Positions 46,954 through 59,170 of a stretch of DNA of 64,000 bases are shown piece by piece (position 1 is the first letter of the stretch; the number at the start of each line of letters is the position of its first letter). The stretch spans positions 10,000,001 to 10,064,000 of the forward strand of contig CM036635.1 of assembly GCA_020746105.1 (NCBI GenBank), given 5' to 3'. Source of the stretch: Trogon surrucura (lineage: Eukaryota; Chordata; Aves; Trogoniformes; Trogonidae). Both the position numbers and the translations under genes were made by a program. The notes under the pieces are model-generated. The model was not told the origin of the DNA. It ran no database searches and was given only the letters and a program-made list of their open reading frames with translations.

Positions 46954-46967
46954 CTCCCAGGGGGCAG
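46954..46967 (+). promoter_or_regulatory. CTCF-like motif
   Basis: CTCCCAGGGGGCAG agrees with the CTCF core consensus at 12 of 14 positions. Plus orientation, about 3.9 kb beyond the minus-strand motif at 43022. Confidence 0.38.
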
Positions 46968-49849
46968 AGCCTGGATGCACCCAGCATCGCAAAGGGTGCC
47001 CTTGACAGGGGGCTGCCAAGACGAGGGGGGTCGTGGTCTGCTTTGGATGGACAAGAGTGGAAATGATCTAAGAGAACATGTGCTGCTTCTAAATTTGGAT
47101 TTGATTAAAAGAAAAAAAAAGCATTAAAAAAAATTGAAAGTGTATCCAGGAAAAAGCAAGAAAGCAAAGTGCCCAAGTCTGCTTTTTCTGCACTTTTGTG
47201 GCTCCTCCCGCCAAACCATTTCATATATTTCCTACTTCACCTTCTTTAAGAAAGAAAAATTTCCTTCGAAAGATGTAGAAACTGCAGCTGTTATTAGACA
47301 TATTCAGTAAAACGTGAGGAAGTACAAAAACTGGCAGTAGACCAGATGGCATCGTCTTGCCTCCATCTTCAGTATTCTTTGCCCTGTTGTCCCCCGAATT
47401 TTAGGGCTATCCCAGCTCTTTTGGCAAGACCCTTCCTGGCTACAACCTGAAAGAGCCCTGCAGCCCTCGGGCTGCTCCTCTGACACAGGGCACCCAGGAA
47501 GATGAAAAGCGAAATGTTCAAAACAGACCAAAGGAAGCATTTCTAATTTGAGTAATTATCCTGTGGCACTTCCTGCCATGCGATACAAGAGAAGCAAATA
47601 ATGCAGAATAATTCCTCAAAGGCTCCGTTACTGAGTTGAATAACAGCATCAGCTGCAGTTTCACTGCCGAGGTCTAGTATTATGAAGGCTCCTGGTCCTT
47701 GTGCTTCAAACTAATTCCCTGCTGGGATTAGAAAAGCAAACAATATCTCAGTATCAGTGACACTGACAACTTCAGGTAATGAGGAGGGCTCAGGCATTGC
47801 TTCTGGATGCTGGCTGGTAACGAAGATAAAACATCAGTTTTGCTTGCATTTTCTCCCATGGACTGGTTTAGTTTGCCCATGGTGTTTTCCCTATAATGTA
47901 GAGGAAGCATTTTTTCTAATGCTCTAACTGCTTAAAAAATACAAAGCCCCTTTAAAGTGTCAGGAGCTTGCATTTTTCTAAACGAGCCGACACCTCCAGC
48001 CGCTGGGAGAGCCCAATTCATCCTCATCATCTGCCTGCACCTCACAAGTGTGTTCAGGTGGCTTCACATCACAGCTGAATTTTGGGTGCTGAGCTCCTCT
48101 GTCCCAGCCCACTGCACTGAGCACATTTTTCCAGGGCCAGCCATTCCCATTCACAAGCGTGATGCAGAATCCTGCCTGGTGCCCAGCTCAGAGGAGCTGC
48201 AGTTTTCACGCTCAGGTGGGCAGAAGCTCCTCCCCAGAGCAGGTGCCAGGGCTGCTGGTTTGCAGTGTCATTAAGAAGCAGCTATTTCATGTCCTTACAC
48301 AGTAACCTCGATGCTGCTACATGAGTAAACCCTGCAGTTACACATTAGGTCGTAACATTTCAGGACCCATTAGGAACAAAAGTGCCTTTGTGAACATGTG
48401 GGTTACTGAATAACCTCCTCCATCCCCATAAAAAGCAGCAAGCGGGATCGAGCTTTTTTCTTCTTTTTAAACAAGATCTGGTTTACATGCAAGTCAGGGT
48501 CTTGAGGCTCCTCTTTGCACCTCAACATCTTGCTTACCTATCAGCCATCCTCCGAGCAGGGTTTCAGCTATCGTACTCCCCAAACACCCAAGCCCACCCA
48601 CCTTTGGGTATTCCTCTGTGCTGCCTTGGAGGGCTAGTGGGGAAACAGCTCAGTGATTTTATTTGCAAAAAAACAGAGGGAAGGAGAAAACACAACCCAT
48701 GTGTACTTGTAGTTATGCTGCAGCTCATCTGCTGGCATGGGATATCCTAGTTAACAACCTCGAGGTCAAAACTTGACCCTCTCCCAGCCCACAGTGGTTG
48801 GGCAGATCCAGTGACATGGGTGACAGCAGGCACTGCGCAGTTGTTGACTGGGCCAGCGGCTAGGTGGGAGGGTGTACATAACCTCTTAGCCCTTTTCTGC
48901 CCTTCACCAGCCACCGAGTACATCACTGTTTAGGGGCTTGACGTCACTATTTATCATGGGAACGTTTCTCAATCACCTGCAAACCCACTGGAGAGGAGCC
49001 AGAACTGCTGTAAGTACCGGACTCTGGACCTTGCCCAGCAGGACTTCGCTGAGCGCATCTGAACGCTCGAAGGCTGCTCCTTTTCCTGCTGCTTTCCCAT
49101 CTGCTGTCTCCTCTGGGCTAACTCCTACCCATTTTTTTCCATTTCTGCAACAGCCGTATTTTTTTATGGACTCCCTAATGGGAGACACCCACCGGGGCAC
49201 CAAGCGCTGAGGGGCTCTGCCCTGCTATTGACTGTTGCTCCAGTTGCACATTTTCTGTAGCATCTTCCAACACAGATGCAGCCTCTTCCTTAACACGGAG
49301 TGTGGTGGGGAGCCCTGGAACCAGCAGCAGCTCCGTAAGCTTCAGTAATGTGCCTCTGAAACAGTTGGTCAAGGATACTGAAATGACACACAGCTCCCTG
49401 CCCTTTTGCTGAACCGAACCGTTATCACTTTCCACTAGCAAGCCCTTCTCTCACATGGAGCCAGCCAGGTCCTCTCCCTTTTGACGAGCTCTCCCATTTT
49501 CCTGCTGGAAACCATCCCTGCACAGAGCCCTGGGAACTCAAAAGCGACAGCTCTGTGCTTTTTGACCCTCGTTTCCTCTTCTGAGCCAAAGAGAGCGATT
49601 CTCTCATAACCAGAATTCCCAGACCTCACACTTCAAGGCACCTTAATGTTTCTGTAACTCTAATTACGTCCCTTGCATTCAAACCGACTGGCATTTCCCA
49701 CCGTCTGCGGCTGGGATTGTGCTGGGTTGCAAGACCCAGAGGTGCTTCTGCCATCAAAGACTCGCCCAAAATCACAGCACAGGCAGGAACAAAGTGAGCC
49801 CAAGAGCTGCTGCATCACAAGTCCCAAACTAGCACCCCAACCGCTGGAT
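46968..49849. other. Non-coding stretch, nothing recognised
   Basis: A-rich words are near 47109-47135. Five CpGs fall in about 35 bases near 49045. Open frames remain under 106 codons, with no recognised family and no repeats. Confidence 0.5.
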
Positions 49850-50260
49850 AATGCACTTAAAAGCACATCTATAAATAAGCTTGGGCCTTATATAAACCCA
49901 ATTAGAATACACTAGCAAATTATTCAAGGAGGCTGGCAGACACATATTACTTCAGGTGTCAGCCACAGGAGAGTATTATGGGCTTTGCGTTACAGGGAAC
50001 ACATTGTGACTTTGAGTTATATTGCACTTAGCCTGTAAGTGAAACAATAACAGCTTGGTCTATGGAGATAACACCCCAGATCGGCTCCCTACAATAAATT
50101 AGTGAAACATTCCACTCCCCAGCGCTACAGTCTCACACCTCTAAATATCAACACAAACTCCAAGGGTTTGATGGAAAAAATGGTGTTAAGTCTCATGGTG
50201 TTTGAGGAATTTCCCAATATGCACTAAATTAACTTTCTGGCTGCGCTAAACAGAGTGGTA
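49850..50260. promoter_or_regulatory. Extended candidate conserved noncoding element
   Basis: About 400 bases of AT-rich unique sequence with a MEF2-like CTATAAATAA at 49869-49878, CCAATTAG at 49898-49905, GCAAATTATTC near 49915, GAAACAATAACAGC near 50041 (SOX-like), CAATAAATTAGTG near 50092 and CACTAAATTAAC near 50222. No stop-free frame of note. One of the two strongest enhancer-like blocks here, on texture alone. Confidence 0.42.
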
Positions 50261-51480
50261 GAAAACAGCCCCATCTGAGACAGATGCAAGGCGAGGGATC
50301 CAAGCAGCTGTTTTGCACATGAAATCAGATTGAGATTAACACTTGCCCTTAGAGTTCTCACTCTGGGGGTAAAAAACAGCTTCAGGGACCACTCTGTTTT
50401 AAAATACCCCGAGTTTCTTCAGTGGACTAGGATGAATGTGGAATTTGAGACCTCCGGGCCATGAAAACTCAAAGAATAAAAATCTCCCTCTAAAGCAAAA
50501 CTGCTGACTGACATTCACCCCTTTTGTTTCCTCTAGCTTGGCATTTTAAGGATTTGGCCCAAAATGTGAAAGTCTAGTCCGTCAGATTCAACTGGAGAAA
50601 AACCTTCATTGCTACACTTTGTCGTTGCAAGAAGACAAAGGCAGGCACAAAACACTGTTAAGGGTGGAAGTGAAGCTTTGTACAAAAGAAGCGACATCTC
50701 TTAGTGGGGTAAACAGGTGGAAGAAAACAAGAAGGTTTTCAGGGATACAACCTAGTGCACAGGAGAGACTGACCATCCTTTCCCCCGCAATTTGTCATGT
50801 TTACATAAATTCAAAATTGCAGAGGAGAGAGGGAACAGTTGAGGGGTTGATCACCCTTGAATAAAACTGATCAGGACCCCCTGGAGGCTGGCCTTTCCTT
50901 TACCCTTTCCCTGGCTAAAGGCGAGCCCGAGCGCTCCAGCAGACAGCAGGTGCATCCCCCGCGGCCCCGCAGCCACGTCCCGGAGGATTCGACTCATTTA
51001 GGCCACTCGGCAGATAACATGAGTTTGTTTTGGGAAAGGCAAAGCAATCTGTCCATAAGGATTTCTCACGCTTCACGTGCCAGCCCCGGCCAGGGAAATA
51101 CAACATTAACTACATCAAAAGAAATTGTTGAATGAATAAATTATAAAAGCATCCAGGGTACCTATCTGGGGTATTATTTTACACACTGGTGCCGAGTAGG
51201 TTAAAGGAGCATGTTTTGCTGTTATTGCGTTCCCGGCTCTGTTTGCGAGGACTCGGCGTCGCTGTGAAAGTGAGACTATGGACACGAGCTCCCTGCCAGC
51301 ACAGCAGGACCAGACGCCGGTTTTGCCAATGTCACCTCGCCTCTAAGCATCACCCTTCAGAGAAAGGCAGAATAAACGCCCATTTTAGGCGATGCAAGAG
51401 GAAGAAGAGCCCTCCAGACAAAGCCAAATGCCAGGCCGGCGAAATCAATCTTTAAACTGCATTTGCACAGCCCCGTGCTG
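50261..51480. other. Non-coding stretch with CpG cluster
   Basis: About ten CpGs lie between 51225 and 51325. The rest is unique sequence. Short frames on both strands are not recognised. Confidence 0.45.
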
Positions 51481-51487
51481 CCTGCTA

Positions 51488-51511
51488 GGTCCCCTCCTCC
51501 TCCTCCTCCTC
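51488..51511 (+). repeat. Short (CCT)n trinucleotide tract
   Basis: About six CCT/TCC units followed by TCTCTGCAG. The tract plus CAG looks like a splice acceptor, but no exon with protein similarity follows. Confidence 0.75.
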
Positions 51512-51611
51512 TCTGCAGCCACGCAGCTCAACATCAACGTTTTGCTCAGCCCATATCCCTCGCCCAGCGACGTGAAGCTCTTCACACAGAAAAAGCTGTT
51601 TGAGCACCTAG

Positions 51612-51825
51612 GTACCATTTCACATCGAAGGATTTCAGAAAGCTCTGTGAATATTATACAATTAAGCCTCGCAACCTTTGCATCAGAGGGCTGACTATTA
51701 TTCATCAGGGTTTCTCAGCCGTGGAAAGAGAGTCATTAAGCGATTTATCTAATATCACACAGGAGTCCTACAAGAGAATTAGGATTATCACCCAGATCTC
51801 TGGATTACCAGACTTTTATATGCAA
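51612..51825 (+). mobile_element. Ancient LINE/SINE 3' module (L2/L3/MIR type)
   Basis: In order the segment keeps landmarks of the old amniote L2/CR1-L3/MIR 3' region: an ATCGAAGGATTTCAGAAAGC block, AATTAAGCCTCGCAAC, GACTATTATTC, GGAAAGAGAGTCATTAAG, CGATTTATCTAATATCACAC and AGGATTATCACCCAGATCTC. The last three correspond to the 'gaggttaagtgacttgcccaaggtcacacag' and 'aggatt...aacccaggtctc' landmarks of the family. Divergence is high. Relics of this age are rarely legible in birds. The exact family is not resolved. Confidence 0.65.
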
Positions 51826-51932
51826 TTTATTCCTGATCAAAACCATACAGTCTACTCCAGGGCTTTGCTCATGGGAAGACTTCTAACCATGCAGAGTTTA
51901 CACAGTTGCATTTTTTTCTAATGGGGAAGAAA

Positions 51933-51950
51933 TTTTTTTTTTTTTTTTTT
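51933..51950 (+). repeat. T18 homopolymer
   Basis: Eighteen T residues directly followed by five A. Confidence 0.95.
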
Positions 51951-53680
51951 AAAAAGAGCAAACTACCATTTCAACATGCAAAGTTTGCACCTTTGTGCTA
52001 AGAAGCAATCAAGGGAGTTCTAAACCAACATCTCCTGAATAGTACAGGGAGGAGCACCCAAAAGTTTCTGTGCTAATCCCAGTATTACCTCCTTTGCAGA
52101 CACCCAAGCTCCATTCATGGAGCAGCAGGGTGCAAGCCCAACTCCATAAAAGTTACGGGATTGCTGCCATTCCCATTGGCGGGGCCAGGGTCTCACTTGA
52201 GGTGGTTAGTGGGTGAATGCTGTTGCCTTTGGCATGATAGACCTCCCTGGGTTACTGTAAATTATTACAAAATGGTATTAATTTTGGCCTTTTACCCAAA
52301 GAAATAAAAGCCTCTTTGGGACCAAAGCCTACCCACAGGTAGGCAGGCTGCAAGTTTCAACCCGGGGAGGAAAAAAAGGCAACTCAGAGCCAGAGGCGAA
52401 AATGGGGATCTGCTGCTGCCTCGCATCAAATTCAGACTTCTCATCACAAAAGATTTTAATTTGGCCCCTGCTGTACAACCACAGCCCCTGTTAGGCCAGT
52501 CTCCCCAGGCAAGGCAGTAAATTACGTGTCCCTGCATCTGGCCCCTCCGCTCTCCTGTCCATATGTTAACTCTCACTGTTGGTTAACAGGGCTTGGTGAA
52601 CCCAAGCTCTTGCCCTGAATGTCCCCCAGTTCTCTCCCAGCCAGCTCGGTTGGTGATTTCAAGGTATGTCATCAGAGCTACCTCCCAGAGGTGTTATTTG
52701 CCATCTGGAGCTGGGCAAGCATTTCAAATGAATGCATTATCCATCAAAAAGCAGACTTTTCTGCAAACTTAAATTGTTTAAATTTGAAATGTATCTTGGT
52801 TTAAAAAAAGAATAAAAATCCATAAAATAAAAATATTGGTGTTTTCAAAGCAAAATACTTCAGTTCTCCTTTGAAACAGTGTCCTTGCTTTTGAAGTGAG
52901 AACAAGCTTCATTTCTAGAAAGAATTAAAAACTTAAAGCCAACAGAATATTTTCTGACTGACTCAGGACCAGATGGTCAAATGGAAAAACAAAAAAAGCC
53001 CAAATCAAACCCATCGTTTTCACTTCCCTCTTTCTATGCCCCAAAAATTTCAATTCGATCTTGATCCAGCTTCAGCAAGTCCCACTGAAAACAAACCCCA
53101 ACGAGATCAGGGGGCAGGGAAAGCAGCCCAACAAGTGCGAGGCTGCACAGACATCCAGTCCCCACCAGAAACCTCCAGGAACAAGATCCCAGGACCCCCC
53201 CCATGCTGACGGAGCTGCGGATCAGACGGGTACAAGCGGACTCAGCTGAGATTCCCTAAAATCCCATTTCTTCCTCCATGATGCCTGTGGCAACTACACC
53301 AGTAGGAGAGATATAATTGCACCATCACATGGGCCAAAACACATTCGGCTCCAAGTTTTCAGGGACCTCAGGATTTTGTTCTGAGCCAATTTACTGTTGC
53401 TTCAATGAACGCAACCACTGTGCAAGGGGGTGAAATTTATTCTGAAACTCTTTCTGGCCCATTAGCCCCGATGTTGACCACCTTCCCTGCTTTTACACCT
53501 CCAAACCCAAATGTTATAAGGACCTGCAGATGTGCTAATAGCTGGACTTCCCCCAAAACCACTGTGGATCCATTAAAATCCCAGCACTGCGGGCAAACCT
53601 TTCCTAGTGCTCAGCAGATCACTGAAGAAAGGGTGCTCAAGGGCGGGGAATACAAGCGGGTTGCAAGTACAGTGTGAGAC
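51951..53680. other. Non-coding stretch, nothing recognised
   Basis: An AT-rich patch is at about 52760-52860. No gene or repeat family is seen. Confidence 0.5.
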
Positions 53681-53695
53681 TTTTTTTTTTTTTTT
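53681..53695 (+). repeat. T15 homopolymer
   Basis: Fifteen T residues followed by CCATTTTTCCC. Confidence 0.95.
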
Positions 53696-54689
53696 CCATT
53701 TTTCCCTTAAATGTGTCTACAAAATGAAATCATTTTGACTCCAGGCTGTTTACAGCTGTCACATCTGAAATGGATTTTGCCACTTTGGTGTCAGAAGGCT
53801 GGGTCTACAAAAAAAGAGACATAACATGAAAATCCCTAATGATACGAAGGCAAATCTCTTGTAAATTGAGCCATAGTGTCTTTGGTTGTGTGACGTTAAT
53901 TTAATTCTCGTACTGCCATGCTTAGGCAGGGACATTCCCTACCTAGCTAGTGATCATAGAAAAAAGGTAATAAGCATACAACAAGGTTCTCCAGAAATAA
54001 ATAATGCTGGGCTTTTGAAGGGCTTGTGTTTTGGAACATTTGCATTTCAATGGGATGGAAAGCACAGTTTCTCAACTGTGCCTTGCCAAACTCTCCGGAC
54101 CGCCCTTTTCTTTCTGTTTGATTAATCATTTCATGCTCTGAGTCGTTTAAAATACTGCTACTTCTAGCAAGCAGATAAAAGCACATCTCTTCAGATAAAT
54201 GATGAACCTTAAGGCTCTGCTTTGTTTTCCTCTTCTATCTACTTCAACTCCTAAACCAGCAAATACACAACACAGATTTTCCATCTGGCTAAGAAGAGCT
54301 AGTGGATTTGAAAGACTGAAGAAACGCTGCAGGTTCCTCTGCCTCAGCTAGGGCTGAGAAATTACGAAAGCCAATCTAATAAAAAGGTGGATTTTTCCAA
54401 GTGTGCAACATGATTAAAAATCAGGCAATTAGGGTTCTGAGTCAATATAAAACCTGAATGTTTCCAAATATATGAAGCAGTTGACACCAGCATGACATCT
54501 GCCCTTTCCCTGCAGCTTTCCATATGGAAAAGAAATCTACCTGCCGTCCCTGGGCTGCTCTGTAGCAAAGGAGCTTGGACTGAGCTAAACTAGATTCGCC
54601 AGTAAAGTCTTTGCCCCTAGTACAGGTCTTAAATGCAGACCTGTTTTTCTTCTCCACAAATCCTAAAGCTGCTTTATAATATATAAAAT
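53696..54689. other. Non-coding stretch, nothing recognised
   Basis: Unique AT-leaning sequence with an octamer (reverse) at 54038-54045. No credible exon. Confidence 0.5.
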
Positions 54690-54980
54690 GCTCTGCTGAG
54701 TCAAACTGTCATGTCCTGGACAGTCAGCTGCCTCTGACACTGGCAGCAGGAGATGCTAAATAGAGCACGGGAGCCTGGCCACTCTCTACAGTTCCTTCCC
54801 TTTGTACTAAGCAAGCATCCACAGCGGCTGAATATGGGACACTGGAGTCACCTCCCTGCCCCATTATTTTAGTGTCCATTTTTTAAGCTGCTCCATACAA
54901 TTTTTTAAAATCCTCCTTTGAACTCGCTGACTCGCTGCCTTTGTCATTTTGCAAACCTCTCCCACACTGTATCTCAGCTT
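54690..54980 (-). mobile_element. Ancient CR1-family LINE remnant
   Basis: Read on the plus strand it parallels the antisense of old CR1 copies as I recall them from turtles and crocodilians: TGCTGAGTCAAACTGTC, GCCTCTGACACTGGCAGCAG followed by GAGATGCT, GGGACACTGGAGTC, ATTTTAGTGTCCATTTTT, TTAAAATCCTCCTTTGAACTC and a CATTTTGCAAACCTCTCCCA block followed by CACTGTA. Order and spacing agree, with deletions near 54775-54830. No coding frame survives. The ends are approximate. Confidence 0.55.
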
Positions 54981-56110
54981 GCTCATCTCCAGACTGAAGA
55001 TTCATGGCCACAGAAAGCAGCTTTTCCTTCCCCATTTTAGTGTGATACCTTCTCCAGCTATACCATGGTCTTCACAGGATTATTTTGGCTTCGTCACAGC
55101 ACCATGAAGTCCTCCAGACAGGACAATTCTCCTTCTACCACGTTCTTTGCCATCCCAGAGGCAGTTTGGTCCCACTCACTGATCCCAGACCTATTCTGCA
55201 TTGCAAGAGGTGGACATACCCACCATGAGGGCTGGAGCATCCAGGACTTCTCCTCTCAAAGAGAGGAAAGGTGAAGCAGCACAAACAACAGGCAGCTTTA
55301 AAGTTGACCAGCCTTTTTTTGTTGAACCTCAAATGATTCTGAAGTGTAGTTCAAATTTCATTTTAAAGTGATCACTCCTCATTCCTAGGGCTCACATACA
55401 TCAATGTCATAGGCAGTGAGTAATATATTATATGTGTTCCATGAGTGACTACGCACTCAAGAAGTATGAAATACCTTTTGTGTTCACTTCCATATATACT
55501 GAACTACTAATCAGCAAAAGGGTGGGATCCACAGAACGAAAAACCCCAAAGCTTTATTAAATGTCAAGTGCAAAAGTAGCCTGGAAAACATAGAAAAGAA
55601 AACTCAGCTTAAGAGGAGAAAGGGAGTAAATACACCAAACTGTAAACCAGACCTGATGTTTTGGCCTGGGAGAGGGACACAGTCTGAATTTCTGGAGAGC
55701 TGAACCCTTCGTTTCTGCTATGTTTTAATGACCTTCACATTTTTTGAAAAAGGCTATTCTCGCAGCCCTGTTAACCAGATTAACACACAGCCCTGCACAA
55801 ATATTCCTTTGTAAAGCCCACAGGAACTGCTGATGTTTCTCAGGAAACGCTCTGGGATTTCAAATTCTCATCGGTTTGGATGGCAGCATGTGAACCGTGC
55901 CATCCCTGCCTGCAAGCCACCAGGGAGCTGCGCAGAGGAAAAAAAGCTGTAGGAAAAATAGATCTTTCAACAGAAACACCACTTCCAGAAACATCACATT
56001 TCCTTCCCTGATGATGTCCCTTCACCAGGCTGGGTGGGAGAGACAACAGGAGCACATACATCACTCTCACATATAGTAACTATCTGACATTGCCCAGGAT
56101 CCCTCTCACA
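54981..56110. other. Non-coding stretch, nothing firm
   Basis: CTCATCTCCAGACTGAAGATT near 54981 may continue the preceding CR1 remnant but cannot be followed further. An AT-rich ATATATTATATG word is near 55422. No exon recognised. Confidence 0.45.
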
Positions 56111-56135
56111 TTAGAATCATAGAATAATAGAGATT
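56111..56135 (-). mobile_element. Possible CR1 3' tip
   Basis: TTAGAATCATAGAATAATAG matches the inverted terminal octamers of CR1, but the sequence beyond about 56135 does not continue as CR1. It could be an extremely truncated copy or chance similarity. Confidence 0.4.
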
Positions 56136-58569
56136 CTAGGTCCATCCTAGCAGAATCTCCTGGAGCCCTTGTTCATTTGACCATAAGGTACATTTCCTTC
56201 ATTTTTCTGAGTACAGTTGGAGGTAGCAATTGTTTCAAAGCCTCAAAGTCTGCACACTTGAAGGGGAATGAGAGAACACAGGTGGCAGATATTAGTCCTG
56301 TGGCCTAAAGGCTGCCTAGAAGCTGCTCAGTCACAGGTGTGGTTTGGCACCGAGAACTTCCCCAGGATGGAACCTCGGTGTCTGGAGGACGAGGAGAAAG
56401 AGATGTGAATGTATTCCTCCACCCTGGCCCTCTTCTGCAGCTCATCCCACGGGAACTTACTTATCTCTGTCCTCTTTGGAAAAGGGAACAGGAGAAACAG
56501 GTCCAGCTTGATGCTCTTTTGTCTTGGACATCCAAAGAGTTGGTACACCAAAGGCAGCACGAGTCTCCTTTGTTTTTAATGAGACCATTGACTCAGCTCC
56601 CAAAAGATAGGCGAGAACTTTGTTTTGTTTTTAAAATGCACAACTCGAGACAGAATTGTTTCTCCCTTCACTTTTACTGCTTTGATCTTACCTAAACTGT
56701 GTTACAAGGATAATCTCTAATGGAGAGCGGGAAAACAGTATCTCTTGTCAAGGGTGTGTTGACCATCCTGTTTCAAAGACACCAGGTTACTTGTGCCAGG
56801 ATCAGTGCTGGAAGCCAACTGGAGCTGAAATTCTGAATAAAGCAGACCAAGCCTTGCAGAGCATGCAAGGCTTGTATGGCTAACAACTCCCGTAACATGT
56901 TGTAACCACAATTGCATTGCAGCCCAGTGTTATTTTTGTAATAAGCCCATTTTATAGTATTTTATATCCAGGTAAGTTCTAAAGGACTATTTTTCAGAGT
57001 AGCTATATCCCACTCTCAGGGAAACCTCTTCTATTTAACATCCATACTGCAGGTTAATAAATGCCACAGTGTCATTTCCTCCACTTGCTGGTTGTAGCAA
57101 ATGTCAAAGGGCAACAACATCGTGGCAGAAACCAAGTGCAGAAAAGGAAAACATCAGGGACCAATAATCTCAGCAGGGTTTTACATCCTTGATCTAAATT
57201 CTTCTAAGTTTACTTCACATTCATGTTTGTTTTGAAGAAAACGTCTGATCTGTTGTCACTGCCCAATGTCATGTTGTACCAATGGAAACGACTTGATCTA
57301 CACATCCCTCAGTTTTGAGAGCCCAGAGCATCAGACAGTTTGTTAGAGAGATTCACAGGTCTATCTGGTATTTCTTTTTAAAAAGCGAAACAAACCCCAC
57401 AAACCCTACCAACAACAACAACAGGAAAAAACGCTTAAACTACTACTTCAGTAGTATTAAAAAAGAGAGACCAAAACTCTTTATAAACCATAATTCTCAG
57501 GTTACCATGAGATTTATTTTAGGAACACTTAAACTCTCCTTACTCCCCTGTCCTGCTCTTTAGTCAAAATAGTATCATTATTTAAAGAAATACATAATAG
57601 GCTTTAAGGAATCAGTGTCCAGGCCAATTATCAAGAACAATAATTGTATCAAACAAGGGTCCAGTGTGATCATGTTTTTGGAGTGAAAAGGAGAATGGGC
57701 AGAGACGTTATGAAAATTGCACTTTTGTCTGGGGTATTTTAGGATTAAAGTATTTGAGTGACAGATCATTACCTAAAACCACTCCTCAGTGGATGCAGGA
57801 GTGAGCAGGCACAGTGTCAGCCCACACCTCTCACTACAGCACAAAGGCCTCCATCATCCTGTAGGAGGATTCTGCATTTTGGGCAGTGTTGTTAACAGCA
57901 GACAGACTCTTTTATTCTCAGTTTGGAAGCAAAAAGTCCAAAGGGGCAATTCAAATCACTTCAGCTGCCGCTCCCTGCTCCCACGGTGAAGCCCCACACC
58001 GTGGCCACCCCTGCCAAGGGCCAAAGCCCACGTACCCACCAGCATCAGCAGAAAGTTTTATGTAGGGTTTCAGGGAGGAGGTGGGCGGTGGTTGAAGAGT
58101 AGCTAACCAGTCTGGAGAGGAGGGAAAGAGATAAGGCTCCACACTGACAAACCAGCCCTGAAGCAGGAGGAAAAGCAAAGACATCCCATGAGATTGGTCC
58201 CCCCGTGCACTTTCTTGGCTGTTCACCACCGCTAAGGTGTAGCAGTACCAAGGCAAATGGGCGCAAGGTGATTTTCTGTGAGGAATAATTTTCTGCCAAT
58301 TTTCTGTCTCACATCCGTTGTCGCAGGCTGCATTTGGGCTGAGAGCCCGGTGATGGATGCTGCCCTGACCGAACAGCAGCGAGGCCTCCGAGCCTTGACC
58401 CATGCAGGTTCCAATTAGCAAAAATTAGTCAGCTGTGGCCAGGGTTTGTCTTCCTTTGAACACCTAACTGTGTGAAAGCAACAGCCCCTTTCTCCAAGTT
58501 GCCCACTCAACCCTTTGTGGCCTTACACCCTTCCCCAGGGAGCCTCCTTCAGTTTTGTTTCTCCCCTTC
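56136..58569. other. Non-coding stretch, nothing recognised
   Basis: A short AAC/CAA run is near 57410. An AT-rich unique patch at about 57560-57770 could be regulatory but lacks clear motif clusters. Minus-strand frames of 156 and 84 codons at 57951-58421 are unrecognised. Confidence 0.45.
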
Positions 58570-59170
58570 ACGAGCCATGCCAATCATTAAAGAGTCTTAG
58601 CAGCCCCATTATCATCTTGTACAATTCTTAACTCATTAGGCTTTAAAGTTGTTGGACTGCAGAAAATAATAAAAAAAAAAACAAAAAACAAACCCAAGCA
58701 AATGCTTCAGCGCAATAAAAGGATGTTAATGTTTTACCCCACCGACAACGACCGAATCTGTAGGACAATTATTATGGATATTTCCATGGGTTTAGTGTTA
58801 CTTTTTTCCTGACATGAGGCCCTTTGCGCGGCATCTAATTAAAAATGGAGCAGTTTAATCTGCAGTCAACCTCGGAGGTTGATTTGAATTTTCCCACTGT
58901 GAACTCCCAAACGTGGAAACACGCCGGTTTGCGCCAACGGGATCCAATATCCTGCCTTCGCAATGGACTTCCAGCATTTTGGCAGGCTGCACGCCCGTGA
59001 CGGTGCCAGACTGCAGCATTAATAATTCACTACCTGATCTGAGCTTTCAGCATGAAGCACAAGTAAAGGCGACGTTAAGTGCTGCTTGGGTTCCCCTCCT
59101 CTGCCATTCTCCTGTTGTGTCTTCAGATTGTGCTTAGTCTGACGGGAATTTAGTATTAAATTAACACAAG
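58570..59170. promoter_or_regulatory. Extended candidate conserved noncoding element
   Basis: About 600 bases of unique sequence, split by a short A-rich tract at 58670-58690. It contains CCAATCATTAAAG near 58580, CCATTATCATCTTG near 58607, ACAATTATTATGG at 58765-58777 (SOX plus homeodomain cores), CTAATTAA at 58835-58842, GTTTAATCTG near 58853, CATTAATAATTC at 59017-59028 and TAGTATTAAATTAAC near 59152. CpGs are retained throughout (for example 58738-58755 and 58918-59000). The strongest enhancer-like block in the window, still only on texture. Confidence 0.43.

Noticed and set aside
51488..51694. Pyrimidine tract plus CAG followed by an open frame, suggesting an exon
   Set aside because: The frame has no protein similarity and its downstream half overlaps an ancient mobile-element relic.
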